A DNA stretch of 64,000 bases from an uncultured Saprospiraceae bacterium (GCA_938001865.1 CALLAW010000040.1:1-64000); one strand, 5' to 3'. Positions 8,604 through 18,271 are shown, counted from the stretch's first letter. A program made the numbers and translations. The notes: generated by a model not told the origin, from the sequence alone.

Positions 8604-10445
8604 TGTCCCTGAGAGCTTATCTTCTACGACTTTGTCAAGTGCTATCTCGGCGAGAGGACGGCTATAGTGGTTGAGGTCTTCGAGCCTTTGGTTGATTACA
8701 TCCTTGTCTTTGGAGTTGATTGCCTCATCGAGGAGTGCATTGAGTTCTTGGAGTTTAGCGATCTGCTCAGCAGAGAGCCATGACTTATTTTGCTTGACGA
8801 ATTTGATATTGGAGTTGTAGACCATACGTCCTTCGGTCATTGCTTCTTGAGTGCTTCTGAGTTGGAGATCAGATTCTGCATTCTGTATTGATTCTAATAG
8901 CATTCTACCCATTTCTTCATCTGAGATTCCATATTGTGATTGGATTTGGATAGAGGTCTGTGTCTTTGATCGTTCTTCGGTAGCTTTCACTGTGAGTACA
9001 CCATTGGCATCTAGTAGAAACTGGATTTCTATCTTAGGTATCCCTGCAGCCATCGGTGGGATATCCGTCAAGATGACCTCACCGAGCTTCCGATTGTGCA
9101 TCACCATATCTCGTTCGCCTTGATAGACTGTCACTCTGAGCTTGGTCTGGCCATCCACTGATGTGGTGTAATTGCGACCTACTCGAGTAGGCACCTTACT
9201 ATTACGAGAGATGATGGTATCCATGAGCCCTCCCACTGTCTCTATCCCTAATGAGAGAGGAGTAATATCTAAGAGCAAGAGATCCTTCCTATTGCCTGCA
9301 AGGATGTCTGCTTGGATGGCGGCACCAAGAGCCACTACTTCATCTGGATTGATCTGATCATAGATTGCCTGGCCAAAATAATCTCCGACCTTAGCTTTGA
9401 TCCTCGGTATCCGCGAAGATCCACCGACGAAGATGACTTTGTCAATTGCGGATTTTTCGAGTTTAGAGTCAGTCAGTGCTGTCTGACAGGAATCTAGAGT
9501 CTTATCTATGAGTGGTTGGATGAGTTCGTTGAATTGATTAAGCGTCAGTTCTAGGTCTTTCTCTCCATATTTAGCGACAGCGATATCACTCTCTGTCAAG
9601 TCTCTCTTGGCTTGCTCTGCGAGTGGCTTGAGGAGATAGTTGTCAGTACTGTCCATCTGATAGACTTCCTTCCAATGCCTTACGATGAGATCATCGATAT
9701 CGTCACCACCGAGGAAGGTATCACCATGTGTACTGAGTACTTCGAAGATTCCCTTATCTATGTAGAGAATAGAGACATCAAATGTCCCACCTCCAAGGTC
9801 ATAGACTACGACATGCTGTGACTCTTCCATATCGAGGCCATTGCCATACGCAAGACTAGCTGCGGTGGGTTCGTTGATGATTCGGAGGATATCTAGTCCT
9901 GCTAGCTTCCCTGCATCTCGAGTCGCTTGTCGCTGTGCATCATTGAAGTAAGCAGGGACAGTGACTACAGCCTTATTGACACTCTTGCCGAGCAGTCTTT
10001 CGGCCTTACTTTTGAGTTCTGCAAGGAGCTTACTCGATAGCTGGATAGGATTGTAGTAAGTATCTCCCACTTTGACTTGGAGGAGCTTGCCTTCATCTTC
10101 GACATTGCCTACGATACGATAGCCAAGGTTATTGGTGTAGGCTTCGAGATCGTCTATGGACTTACCCATTAATCGCTTAGCGGAGTAGATAGTTCTTTGT
10201 GGAGCTGTGGAGAGTTTTTGTTTTGCTTCTGTTCCGATGATGACTTGTCCATCTTCTGCAAAGTGTACGACTGAGGGTACGAGTCCTCGTTTTCCATTTT
10301 CCGTAAGGATATATGGCTGACCATCCTTAATGTATGCTACTAAGCTATTGGTCGTGCCTAGGTCGATACCGACGATGACTGACTCCTCTTGTGAGGGAGC
10401 TGTATCGATCGTACCTGTGGAGAGGTTAATTGGAATTTTTGCCAT
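8589..10445 (-). CDS. hscA: Fe-S cluster assembly Hsp70 chaperone HscA
   Basis: 618 residues, against 616 for E. coli HscA. The Hsp70 ATPase motifs are complete: GIDLGTTNS (about 26-34), [36 protein letters not shown] and [11 protein letters not shown]. The substrate-binding part follows ([28 protein letters not shown]). The N-terminal segment before the ATPase, the Asn/Arg-rich lid and the absence of an EEVD-like tail fit HscA rather than DnaK. With HscB it would stimulate cluster transfer from the IscU scaffold. No isc genes are next to it. It starts 37 nt from the divergent queuosine-precursor transporter gene, a gap that holds an 11-nt direct repeat. Confidence 0.85.
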   Translation of the reverse strand: MAKIPINLSTGTIDTAPSQEESVIVGIDLGTTNSLVAYIKDGQPYILTENGKRGLVPSVVHFAEDGQVIIGTEAKQKLSTAPQRTIYSAKRLMGKSIDDLEAYTNNLGYRIVGNVEDEGKLLQVKVGDTYYNPIQLSSKLLAELKSKAERLLGKSVNKAVVTVPAYFNDAQRQATRDAGKLAGLDILRIINEPTAASLAYGNGLDMEESQHVVVYDLGGGTFDVSILYIDKGIFEVLSTHGDTFLGGDDIDDLIVRHWKEVYQMDSTDNYLLKPLAEQAKRDLTESDIAVAKYGEKDLELTLNQFNELIQPLIDKTLDSCQTALTDSKLEKSAIDKVIFVGGSSRIPRIKAKVGDYFGQAIYDQINPDEVVALGAAIQADILAGNRKDLLLLDITPLSLGIETVGGLMDTIISRNSKVPTRVGRNYTTSVDGQTKLRVTVYQGERDMVMHNRKLGEVILTDIPPMAAGIPKIEIQFLLDANGVLTVKATEERSKTQTSIQIQSQYGISDEEMGRMLLESIQNAESDLQLRSTQEAMTEGRMVYNSNIKFVKQNKSWLSAEQIAKLQELNALLDEAINSKDKDVINQRLEDLNHYSRPLAEIALDKVVEDKLSGTSLND

Positions 10446-10452
10446 ACTACTA

Positions 10453-10479
10453 CTATCTTAACTATTAGCTATCTTAGCT
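10453..10479. repeat. Near-perfect 11-nt direct repeat in a divergent intergenic gap
   Basis: CTATCTTAACT (10453-10463) and CTATCTTAGCT (10469-10479) differ at one base and start 16 nt apart. They nearly fill the 37-nt space between the divergent hscA and queuosine-precursor transporter starts. This could be a regulator site or chance. Confidence 0.3.
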
Positions 10480-10482
10480 CTT

Positions 10483-11247
10483 ATGAGAATGGACAAAGCT
10501 ACACGATTGTTTATTATCCTAGGTGGATTTTTTATTGCAAATACTCTTCTGGCAGAGTTCATAGGGGTGAAGATATTTTCTCTTGAAGCTACGCTGGGAT
10601 TTATTCCATATGATTGGACAGTATTTGGCGTTACTGGACTTGGCTTCAATCTCACTGCAGGTGTCTTACTTTGGCCTGTAGTATTTGTGATGACGGACAT
10701 TATCAATGAGTATTACGGTAAGCGAGGTGTCAAGTTGTTATCTGGGATGGCGATAGGATTGGTCTTATATAGTTTTGCGATGATATACCTCAGTATCTGG
10801 CTCGAGCCAAATGGCTGGTGGAAGGATGTCAGCGGACAGGTAAGAGGAATTGACAATATGGATTTGGCTTATAATTCTGTCTTTGGGCAAGGATTATGGA
10901 TCATCATCGGGAGCATGGTAGCGTTCTTAGTCGGTCAGATCTTAGATGTCACAGTCTTCCATCGTCTCAAGCGTCTGACAGGCGAATCAAAAATCTGGCT
11001 CCGAGCTACTGGTTCAACATTGGTCTCACAGTTTGTCGATAGTTTTGTTGTGTTGATTGTTGCTTTTTATATTGGGTCAGATTGGGATCTCTGGCGAGTA
11101 TTGGCGATTGGCTGTGTCAATTATACATACAAGTTTGTCGTCGCCGTAGCACTTACTCCAGTCCTCTATGTGGCACATGCAGTCATTGACAGATATCTCG
11201 GTGATGAAGCAGCTACTAGACTCAAATTACTCGCGGGTAAATCGTAA
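10483..11247 (+). CDS. Queuosine precursor transporter (YhhQ/VUT family)
   Basis: 254 residues, integral inner-membrane protein with six or so helices. Family signs are FFIANTLLAEFIGVKIFSL near the N-terminus, WPVVFVMTDIINEYYGKRGV, the charged segment after LDVTVFHRLKRLTGE, and WLRATGSTLVSQFVDSFVVL. YhhQ-type transporters import preQ0/preQ1 for queuosine synthesis at tRNA position 34. This copy is longer than E. coli YhhQ (about 220 residues) because of a polar loop (residues about 105-130, GWWKDVSGQVRGIDNMDLAYN), common in Bacteroidota versions. The upstream divergent partner is hscA. Confidence 0.85.
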   Translation: MRMDKATRLFIILGGFFIANTLLAEFIGVKIFSLEATLGFIPYDWTVFGVTGLGFNLTAGVLLWPVVFVMTDIINEYYGKRGVKLLSGMAIGLVLYSFAMIYLSIWLEPNGWWKDVSGQVRGIDNMDLAYNSVFGQGLWIIIGSMVAFLVGQILDVTVFHRLKRLTGESKIWLRATGSTLVSQFVDSFVVLIVAFYIGSDWDLWRVLAIGCVNYTYKFVVAVALTPVLYVAHAVIDRYLGDEAATRLKLLAGKS

Positions 11248-11301
11248 CTTCGTGATCAAGTCTGCAAGATCAGACACTTAGTCAATAATCAATAAGAACT
11301 T

Positions 11302-12216
11302 ATGGCATCAGCAAGCTTTACCAATACAATACTAATGGTCCGTCCAGCACAGTTTGGGTACAATGCAGAGACAGCAGAGAACAACGCATTTCAGTCAAAG
11401 CTGGATATCTCCAAATCAATAATCAAAGAGAAAGCAGTCTCCGAATTTGATGCAATGGTAGATCTCTTAGATCAACATGGAGTCAATGTGATCGTCATCG
11501 AAGACACCGCTCAACCACAAAAACCAGATGCAGTATTCCCCAATAATTGGTTCAGTACACACCCAGGGAGAGTGGTCTTATATCCGATGTATGCCGAGAG
11601 CCGAAGAGTAGAGAGGAGAGGAGATATCCTTGATCATCTCATCTCCGAGTATGGCTATGGCTGCATCCAGAGTTATACTCACAACGAAGACCAAGGTAAG
11701 ATGCTCGAAGGCACAGGATCCATGATCTTAGATAGAGACCACATGATTGCTTATGCTTGTATTAGCGAACGGACAGACCAACAGCTATTCTTCGATTGGT
11801 GCCAGCACTTTGGCTATCGACCAGAAGCATTTACCTCAGTGGATAGCAACGATGGACTAGTCTATCATACCAATGTCATGATGGCACTTGGCCAACAATA
11901 TGTCGTCGTCTGTATGGAGTCAGTCAAGAGTCCAACCGAGAGAGAAAATCTCCTCAATGCCTTTGCCGAAACGAATAAAGTCGTCGTGGAGATCACCTTA
12001 GATCAGATGAATAACTTTGCAGGTAACATGCTAGAAGTCTTGGATGGAGATGGCAATCCACTCTTGATCATGTCAAGTCGAGCATACCAATCACTGACCC
12101 CTGACCAAATCCAAACATTAGAGAAGTACACAAGAATACTAGCGCCTGATATAGGGACAATAGAGACGATCGGTGGAGGGAGTGTGAGGTGTATGATGGC
12201 TGAGATATTCCACTAA
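11302..12216 (+). CDS. ctlX: CtlX-type citrulline/guanidino hydrolase (amidinotransferase fold)
   Basis: 304 residues, cytoplasmic. The opening (ILMVRPAQFGYNAETAENNAFQ) is characteristic of the CtlX branch of the arginine deiminase/DDAH superfamily. Catalytic candidates are the acidic residues in VFPNNWFST and LEGTGSMILD, the His of VYHTNVMMALG, and the Cys of GGGSVRCMMAEI ten residues from the end, as expected for the nucleophile. CtlX is linked to citrulline use. The exact substrate here is unproven, and a dimethylarginine or arginine substrate remains possible. It follows the queuosine transporter by 54 nt on the same strand, with no metabolic link visible. Confidence 0.8.
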   Translation: MASASFTNTILMVRPAQFGYNAETAENNAFQSKLDISKSIIKEKAVSEFDAMVDLLDQHGVNVIVIEDTAQPQKPDAVFPNNWFSTHPGRVVLYPMYAESRRVERRGDILDHLISEYGYGCIQSYTHNEDQGKMLEGTGSMILDRDHMIAYACISERTDQQLFFDWCQHFGYRPEAFTSVDSNDGLVYHTNVMMALGQQYVVVCMESVKSPTERENLLNAFAETNKVVVEITLDQMNNFAGNMLEVLDGDGNPLLIMSSRAYQSLTPDQIQTLEKYTRILAPDIGTIETIGGGSVRCMMAEIFH

Positions 12217-12316
12217 GTACGTCACAGAGATAGGATGTTAATGGTCAAGATTTCTAGTCATATTTGCTATCTTTATATTCGTAATAAATAATTATGTATT
12301 TAACTCAAGTCCAATT

Positions 12317-13768
12317 ATGAAATCACTTTACACGTTTTGCATTATTCTATTTATCTCAGGATTAGCGTCTGCACAGTTGACGATCACTGAGATTAGTTAC
12401 AATCCACCAGAGTCTAACACTGATAGCCTGGAGTATATAGAAGTACTCAACACTTCGGGGAGTCAACTTGATGTGACAGGATACACATTTACCAAAGGAG
12501 TAGAATATACATTTGATGGCATCCTTGACGCCGGACAGTATATCGTAGTAGCTGTCAATGCAGCGGCAATCCAGTCAGTACTGGGTGTCACAGCGGGAGA
12601 GTTTGAAGGGGCACTCACCAATGGAGGAGAAGAGATAGAGATCTCAGATGCTGCGGGTAATGTGATAGATAATGTGCCTTACTCAGATAGTGGGACGTGG
12701 CCATCCTCAGCGAATGGGACTGATGGCGCTGGTGCCAGTATAGAGCTCTGTGATATCACAAGTGACAATAGTGACGGCAACAACTGGAGAGCAGCAACCT
12801 CAGATACTGGAGCTACAGCTGATGGTAAGTCATACCTAGGTACTCCAGGGGCAGCGAATACAGTAGAGTGTATGGAAGTAACATTTATGGACGTATCGAT
12901 AGAGGACGCTACTGAGCTTGATAGCAATGGGGTAGCAGTGATGGATGGTCAATCTGTGAGATTGACTGGTATCGTGCATGGAGTCAATCTTAATGCCGCT
13001 GGATTACAGTTTACGATAATCAACTCCAATAATGAGGGCATTGGTCTGTTCAGTGGCTCTGAGACATTTGGCTATTCAGTATTGGAAGGAGATAATATCA
13101 CAGTCGAAGGGAACATCGGTCAGTTCAATGGATTGACTCAGATCAGTCCAGTGTCCATTACAGCTAATGGTGCAGACACTCCAGTACAGCCGAGATTAGT
13201 AACGACTCTTGATGAGAGTACAGAGTCATCGCTTGTAGTACTTGAGGGGATGATCCCTGTAGATGTAACTCAATGGACACCGGGTCAAGGGTCGGGGTTC
13301 AATGTAGATTTTAGTGATAATAACGGGAATGCGATCACTGTAAGGATCGATAACGATACAGATTTCTTTACAAGTCAAGAGAATTTTTTGGTCGAGGACT
13401 TAGAGTATCAAATTATTGGAATCGGTGGACAGTTTGACAATTCTGGTCCTGATTTCTTGGATGGATACCAATTGCTGCCTCGATATTTTGGAGATATCGA
13501 CAATCTCACTCGTACACAGGATACCCAACAAACACTCAATGCTGACCTTAAGGTATATCCAAATCCTGTAGATGCGATATTGGGCTGGGAGTTAGAGTCT
13601 GTGGATCGCGTAGAGTCTCTCTCAGTACTCAATCAAATGGGACAGCAAGTCATCATTGCTGACGGTAATCTCTCGCAGATATCAGTAGCAGACTTGACAG
13701 CAGGATATTACATGATCAAGTTACAGACTGCAACACAGAGTTACTCTCAGACTTTCGTCAAAAAGTAG
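12317..13768 (+). CDS. Secreted lamin-tail-domain protein with T9SS sorting domain
   Basis: 483 residues. A signal peptide (MKSLYTFCIILFISGLASAQ) is followed by a lamin tail domain (about 21-155: LTITEISYNPPESNTDSLEY, EYIEVLNTSGSQLDVTGYTF, ending in the GTPGAAN motif typical of this fold). Residues 170-375 look like an OB-fold unit (VSIEDATELDSNGVAVMDGQ, VRLTGIVHGVNL, GDNITVEGNIGQFNG), a pairing also found in secreted nucleases; no nuclease domain is present here. The end (LKVYPNPVDAILGWEL to the final FVKK) is a type A T9SS signal. Probably a surface-associated or secreted binding protein; the ligand is unknown. A hairpin terminator lies 35-75 nt after the stop. Confidence 0.8.
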   Translation: MKSLYTFCIILFISGLASAQLTITEISYNPPESNTDSLEYIEVLNTSGSQLDVTGYTFTKGVEYTFDGILDAGQYIVVAVNAAAIQSVLGVTAGEFEGALTNGGEEIEISDAAGNVIDNVPYSDSGTWPSSANGTDGAGASIELCDITSDNSDGNNWRAATSDTGATADGKSYLGTPGAANTVECMEVTFMDVSIEDATELDSNGVAVMDGQSVRLTGIVHGVNLNAAGLQFTIINSNNEGIGLFSGSETFGYSVLEGDNITVEGNIGQFNGLTQISPVSITANGADTPVQPRLVTTLDESTESSLVVLEGMIPVDVTQWTPGQGSGFNVDFSDNNGNAITVRIDNDTDFFTSQENFLVEDLEYQIIGIGGQFDNSGPDFLDGYQLLPRYFGDIDNLTRTQDTQQTLNADLKVYPNPVDAILGWELESVDRVESLSVLNQMGQQVIIADGNLSQISVADLTAGYYMIKLQTATQSYSQTFVKK

Positions 13769-13802
13769 GGAAAGCTGATCTAAAGACTGCTAATCAGTAG
13801 AA

Positions 13803-13846
13803 GAAAAAAAGAAGAGCAACATGACATGTTGCCCTTCTTTTTTTTA
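13803..13846. terminator. Bidirectional intrinsic terminator
   Basis: An A-rich left arm runs into GCAACA (13816-13821), the loop TGACA and TGTTGC (13827-13832), followed by a C then CTTCTTTTTTTT. Arms AAAGAAG/CTTCTTT extend the stem with a mismatch. A-run on the left and T-run on the right serve both the lamin-tail gene (rightward) and the hydroxyacyl-CoA dehydrogenase gene (leftward). Confidence 0.8.
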
Positions 13847-13940
13847 TGCGTTATTGACGCATGTGATACGTCTAGGTGATGCTAATTGATCAGAGTAGAC
13901 TTATTGATGGGAGTAGTCGCATTTGCATGCAAATGCCAAA

Positions 13941-14828
13941 TTATGCAAAATTGCTAGATACCACCTCAGCTCTTCGATTACCTGAGTAGTCATAGAATCC
14001 TTTACCAGATTTCTTCCCATTGTCACCGGCGAGCACCATATTTACCAAGAGTGGGCAAGGAGCATACTTCGCCTCCTTGAATCCATCATGGAGGACATCT
14101 AATATCGCCTTACACACGTCCAACCCGATGAAGTCAGCAAGCTCAAGTGGACCCATTGGATGAGCCATACCTAGCTTCATGATGCTATCGATCTCTTTGA
14201 CGCCTGCCACACCTTGGTAGAGTGCATAGATCGCTTCATTGATCATAGGCATCAGTATCCTATTGGCGATGAATCCAGGGTAATCATTGACTTGTACTGG
14301 TACTTTGCCTAGATTTTGTGTTAGACCTATGATCGTATCTCGAGTGGTTGGGGTAGTTTTGTATCCATTGATGACCTCTACTAGCTTCATGACAGGTACG
14401 GGATTCATGAAGTGCATGCCTATGACCTTGTCAGGTCTCTGAGTCGCTGATGCTATCTTAGTGATGGAGATAGAGCTCGTATTAGATGCCAAGATACAAT
14501 CCTCAGGGGCATGCTCATCTAAGATCTCAAAGATCTTCAACTTAGTCGCTTCTGACTCGCTAGCAGCCTCGATGACGAGATCGGCATTAGCTACTGCTTC
14601 TGCGATATTGGTCGATGTTGTGATGTTTTTCATTGAGTTATTGCCGTCATCTTCAGTGATCTTTTCTTTGGCGACCATTCTCCACAGATTTGACTTGATC
14701 GTCTCTAGTGCTTTGTCTAGGGCACCTTCATCGATGTCACAGAGATTCACTGAGTAGCCATTCATCGCAAAGACATGTGCTATCCCATTGCCCATCGTCC
14801 CTGCTCCTATTACTGTTATATTTTTCAT
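13941..14828 (-). CDS. 3-hydroxybutyryl-CoA dehydrogenase (3-hydroxyacyl-CoA dehydrogenase family)
   Basis: 295 residues, the usual length for single-function enzymes such as Hbd/FadB2. The Rossmann NAD site is GAGTMGNGIAHVFAMNG (about 7-23) with CDID after beta-2. The catalytic His lies in GMHFMNPVPVMKLVE, and NRILMPMINEA and MAHPMGPLELADFIGLD mark the C-terminal helical domain. It oxidises 3-hydroxyacyl-CoA (C4 preferred in Hbd) to 3-oxoacyl-CoA, or runs in reverse in butyrate/PHB-type pathways. No thiolase or enoyl-CoA hydratase gene is adjacent, so direction and chain length are open. Confidence 0.9.
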   Translation of the reverse strand: MKNITVIGAGTMGNGIAHVFAMNGYSVNLCDIDEGALDKALETIKSNLWRMVAKEKITEDDGNNSMKNITTSTNIAEAVANADLVIEAASESEATKLKIFEILDEHAPEDCILASNTSSISITKIASATQRPDKVIGMHFMNPVPVMKLVEVINGYKTTPTTRDTIIGLTQNLGKVPVQVNDYPGFIANRILMPMINEAIYALYQGVAGVKEIDSIMKLGMAHPMGPLELADFIGLDVCKAILDVLHDGFKEAKYAPCPLLVNMVLAGDNGKKSGKGFYDYSGNRRAEVVSSNFA

Positions 14829-14931
14829 GTATTATCGGTGTTACTTTGCACTGCAACTTTAGTATTTTAAGTTGAAATCTTCAGCTTCAAAATTAAGTGA
14901 AAATAAGTTACCATTACCCTTAGAAGCATAT

Positions 14932-14939
14932 TACATTTG
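14932..14939 (+). promoter_or_regulatory. Bacteroidota -7 box (TACATTTG) before the BadF-type kinase gene
   Basis: TACATTTG fits TAnnTTTG exactly and ends 20 nt before the ATG at 14960. No clear TTG stands at the -33 spacing, so the promoter rests on one box. Confidence 0.4.
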
Positions 14940-14959
14940 TCCAAACTAAAAATAGTCTC

Positions 14960-15793
14960 ATGGATCTGATCATTGATGGAGGAGCATCTACCTATAAGTA
15001 TGCAATCTATAAGAAGGGAAAACTCTATAGGGAAGATGAGTCAGTTGGAGCTAACTTCATGCATGGATTGGAGAGTGTCAGTTTCAGTGGAATCAAAGAG
15101 AAGAAATCAATAGAGAATATCTATCTATTCGGTGCAGGGATCAGAGAGACTGACGATAACTCTGAGCTCATAGCCTTAGTCAAGCGATCGTTTCCCAATC
15201 ACAAGTCCGTCTATGTCAATAATGATCTAGAAATCGTAGCCCTCGCATTCTCAGATCAATCGGAGTGTATGGTAGGTATCCTCGGAACTGGCTCCAATGC
15301 GGCCCTTGCCAAATCCGGCAAAATGAAGAAAAATATCATTGCAGGAGGATATATCATAGGTGATCAAGGAAGTGGCTTCAAGATCGGAAAGAAAGTCCTC
15401 CAATACTATATCGAAAACCAATTCAGCCAGGCAGAAGAGAAGAAATTTCGCAAAGAATACGGCTATGACAAACTCGAAGTCGTAAAGGCAATCTACGCTT
15501 CTGATAATCACAAGAGATTCGTTGCATCGTTTAGCAAATTTGTCAATGTACTCAAACCCAAAACAAGGAAAAAGATATTGAGCAGAGAGTTCTATAAGTT
15601 CTTTAGGAATGCGGGTAAACAGATCAAAGGCAGCGAAAAACTACCATACAACTTCGTGGGAAGTATCGCAGCGGTGTACGAAAAAGAGCTCAGACAAGAG
15701 GCAAAAAAACAAGGGATTAAGATCAATAAGATTATCAAAAGTCCGTTTGAAAGAATCGATACAATATACTCTTATATCAAGGCTAACTTTTAA
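14960..15793 (+). CDS. BadF/BadG/BcrA/BcrD-type ATPase, N-acetylglucosamine-kinase-like
   Basis: 277 residues with the actin/hexokinase-type ATPase fold. Phosphate-1 loop: IIDGGASTYKYAIYKKGK at the N-terminus. Connect/phosphate-2: GILGTGSNAALAKSGK (about 109-124), followed by GGYIIGDQGSGFKIGK. This pattern matches the BadF family, whose members include eukaryotic-type GlcNAc kinase and ATPases activating benzoyl-CoA reductase. The lack of any Fe-S reductase gene nearby favours sugar or amino-sugar kinase activity. The stop is 5 nt before pfkA, so the two are very likely co-transcribed, linking it to sugar phosphate metabolism. Confidence 0.75.
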   Translation: MDLIIDGGASTYKYAIYKKGKLYREDESVGANFMHGLESVSFSGIKEKKSIENIYLFGAGIRETDDNSELIALVKRSFPNHKSVYVNNDLEIVALAFSDQSECMVGILGTGSNAALAKSGKMKKNIIAGGYIIGDQGSGFKIGKKVLQYYIENQFSQAEEKKFRKEYGYDKLEVVKAIYASDNHKRFVASFSKFVNVLKPKTRKKILSREFYKFFRNAGKQIKGSEKLPYNFVGSIAAVYEKELRQEAKKQGIKINKIIKSPFERIDTIYSYIKANF

Positions 15794-15798
15794 AGACT

Positions 15799-16773
15799 AT
15801 GACAGAGATAAAAAAAATAGGTGTATTTACATCGGGTGGAGATGCTCCCGGGATGAATGCTGCCATCAGGGCAGTAGCAAGGACGGCTTATGGTCATAAG
15901 TTAGAGTGTGTAGGGATATATAACGGGTATGAAGGGATGATGGAAGGGAAGTTTGAGACTAACCTGAGAGGTAAAATCGCCAATATCATGCAGCGTGGAG
16001 GGACTATACTCAAGACTGCTAGAAGTAAGGAATTTATGGATCCCGAAGGGAGAGCCAAAGCGTATGAACAACTCAAAAATCGAAATATCGATGCTCTGGT
16101 CGCTATCGGCGGAAATGGAACGTATACCGGAGCAATGAAGTTGGGTCAAGAGCATGGTATCCCTATCATAGGTCTGCCGGGTACGATAGATAATGATCTG
16201 TATGGAACGGATTATACGATTGGATTTGACACCTCTATCAATACAGCAATAGATGCAATAGATAAGATCAGAGATACCGCTGATAGTCATAGTCGACTCT
16301 TCTTCGTAGAAGTCATGGGTCGTCATGCAGGATATATCGCCTTACATACAGCGATTGGGAGTGGTGCTTACTCAGTATTCTTACCAGAGACAGACACTCA
16401 TATCCCCAATTGGGTATCAGCCCTCAACAAAAAGAGAAAGAAACTCTTCAATATTGTCATCGTCGCCGAAGGAAACAAAAATGGCAATGCCAATGATATC
16501 GCCCAGAAAGTAAAAGACTCAGGGTTTGAGAGAGATGTAAGAGTCACTGTCATCGGACACTTACAGAGAGGTGGATCTCCAACTTGCCAAGATCGAGTAC
16601 TTGCGAGTAGACTCGGATATCAAGCAGTCAACTGCTTACTCCAAGGAGATCAAGGGGTGGCTCTCGGTATTGTCAACGACAAACTCCAAAAAACTCCCTT
16701 CAATGATGCCATCTACAAGACCAAAGAACTCAACACAGATCTGCTCGATATGATCGAATTATTGTCACTGTAG
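15799..16773 (+). CDS. pfkA: 6-phosphofructokinase
   Basis: 324 residues, as for bacterial ATP-dependent PfkA. Motifs: TSGGDAPGMNAAIR (11-24), catalytic GTIDNDLYGTD (128-138, Asp131 as base), FFVEVMGRHAGYIAL and GHLQRGGSPTCQDR for fructose-6-phosphate. The nucleotide/Mg site reads GGNGTYTGA. Gly107 argues for ATP rather than PPi as donor, but Asn106 replaces the Asp that binds Mg-ATP in E. coli (Asp103). The second gene of a pair with the BadF-type kinase gene (5-nt gap). The enzyme commits glucose carbon to glycolysis. Function is well supported; kinetics may differ because of Asn106. Confidence 0.93.
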   Translation: MTEIKKIGVFTSGGDAPGMNAAIRAVARTAYGHKLECVGIYNGYEGMMEGKFETNLRGKIANIMQRGGTILKTARSKEFMDPEGRAKAYEQLKNRNIDALVAIGGNGTYTGAMKLGQEHGIPIIGLPGTIDNDLYGTDYTIGFDTSINTAIDAIDKIRDTADSHSRLFFVEVMGRHAGYIALHTAIGSGAYSVFLPETDTHIPNWVSALNKKRKKLFNIVIVAEGNKNGNANDIAQKVKDSGFERDVRVTVIGHLQRGGSPTCQDRVLASRLGYQAVNCLLQGDQGVALGIVNDKLQKTPFNDAIYKTKELNTDLLDMIELLSL

Positions 16774-16989
16774 GATGTGGCGTAATCAGAGGGTGATACT
16801 ATCAGAGTAGGGGAGTGTGGTTCCAATCTGATGAGTATCTTGTATCTCACACGGAGCTTGCTGTATTTTGCTATTTGTGTAGATCTTTATTTACTGCCTC
16901 TTGAGCTAGTAATCCAGGAGCATTACCATTGACTCACAGAGTAGCAGTATAGCCAAGATGGGTCCACCCAAGATCAATATTGCTAAGCG

Positions 16990-18156
16990 TTACACTATCT
17001 GTCTACCGATAGCTCTGAAGAATGGTGCCCATTTAAAGGAATTCATAATCTTAATATCCTCTAACAATGTCGTATTACCGTCGAGAAACTTTAAGATCAA
17101 TGGTGTCTCGACCTTGCGATACATCGTATCGAATATCCATGGACCGATCTTGTTTTCGACTTGGAGGAGATCAAGGAGGAGAGTATCCATCATCCTATGA
17201 CGCTTATTGAAGAGTTTGTAACTCGGCACTCTGTGAGCTTTAAGATTGGCAATGACCTTACTCACATAGTACTCGATATACTTGAAGGCATATCCACTGC
17301 TAGGACGTACCCAAGACCCAGCCGTACCTATCTTAGTCAAGGTTGCTGAGTTGTCCTGATGGAATGGAAAGTTGCTCATCGGGATCATCCCTTGCTCGGT
17401 ATGATGTACTTGGTATGGATCTTTACTTATAGTATCGCTGATGTATGAGTGGATATGTGGGATATATTGATTCATATCCAGAGGGAGTTGTGGAGTGAAG
17501 AGTGTGTACTCTACGAAGGCTCTGCGAGTACTCATAGGCAAGATGTAAAAGAATGCTGTATTCTCCTCCTTGCGATATTGGAAGTCCATCATGGTAAAAG
17601 AGCTTGGGTCAAATACGTCTTCCTGAAACTCCACATCTATTCCTATAAATGGTTGATAGACCATTGCAGAGTGTTGGATGATCTCTTCATAATCTTGAGT
17701 AACCCTACTGTCAAAGCAGTGATGCACAGCATATGTATCAGTGTGAGTCTTGATTACTGCTTTGCTCTCTTGAGACAGTTGGACATCGGAGACTCTTGAT
17801 TGGATCCAAGTGACCTGCCCGGCAGCTGTAAGTACTGATTTGGTATGATTATAAAAGTTGATCGAAGGCAATAGCTTGTATGTATAGCTGTCAAGGTTGA
17901 GTTCATTGATATCGCCTTGTGAGTTGACAAACTTTCCTCTATTCCACCGATGTGTGATTAGCTCATCCCATAGACCGTCACCTTGCTCCCAATAACATAG
18001 CGTCTTGTCATTGGACTCCTTAGAGTCTTGATCAATGATGAGGATCGTCTTCTCAGCAAAGAATGGATCGCTTATCAGTGCTAAGGCTAACTGCATACCA
18101 GCGATACCACCACCCACTATACCATAATCGAAGGTATGTCCTAAGTGGTTACTCAT
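16990..18156 (-). CDS. crtY: Lycopene beta-cyclase (CrtY family)
   Basis: 388 residues. An FAD/NAD(P)-binding N-terminus (YGIVGGGIAGMQLALAL, with IIDQD after beta-2) is followed by the CrtY signature DKTLCYWEQGDGLWDELITHRW. Later come FYILPMSTRRAFVEYTLFT, a run before EQGMIPMSNFPF, and GTAGSWVRPSSGYAFKYI near residue 300. The enzyme cyclises the ends of lycopene to give beta-carotene in the membrane, implying a carotenoid-pigmented organism. No other crt gene is in the window. It lies 115 nt after ubiX on the same strand, so shared transcription is possible but not shown. The 216 nt after its stop contain no gene I can support. Confidence 0.88.
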   Translation of the reverse strand: MSNHLGHTFDYGIVGGGIAGMQLALALISDPFFAEKTILIIDQDSKESNDKTLCYWEQGDGLWDELITHRWNRGKFVNSQGDINELNLDSYTYKLLPSINFYNHTKSVLTAAGQVTWIQSRVSDVQLSQESKAVIKTHTDTYAVHHCFDSRVTQDYEEIIQHSAMVYQPFIGIDVEFQEDVFDPSSFTMMDFQYRKEENTAFFYILPMSTRRAFVEYTLFTPQLPLDMNQYIPHIHSYISDTISKDPYQVHHTEQGMIPMSNFPFHQDNSATLTKIGTAGSWVRPSSGYAFKYIEYYVSKVIANLKAHRVPSYKLFNKRHRMMDTLLLDLLQVENKIGPWIFDTMYRKVETPLILKFLDGNTTLLEDIKIMNSFKWAPFFRAIGRQIV

Positions 18157-18271
18157 ATCTGATGTGTGATTGGTAAGGAATAGTATTGATTACGAAGATA
18201 GCTATTCTCATGCAAATGAGTCTTGTATCAGTCTAAGACCAGGGAGCTGAGTAGAGAGTCATTAGTCGATG

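Noticed and set aside
15609-15899. 96-residue frame spanning the kinase/pfkA junction
   Set aside because: It overlaps two well-supported genes in a different frame and has no family features.
16774-16989. Small membrane-protein remnant between pfkA and crtY
   Set aside because: A hydrophobic run can be read on the minus strand, but it has no start codon and stops after about 26 codons; I treat the gap as non-coding.
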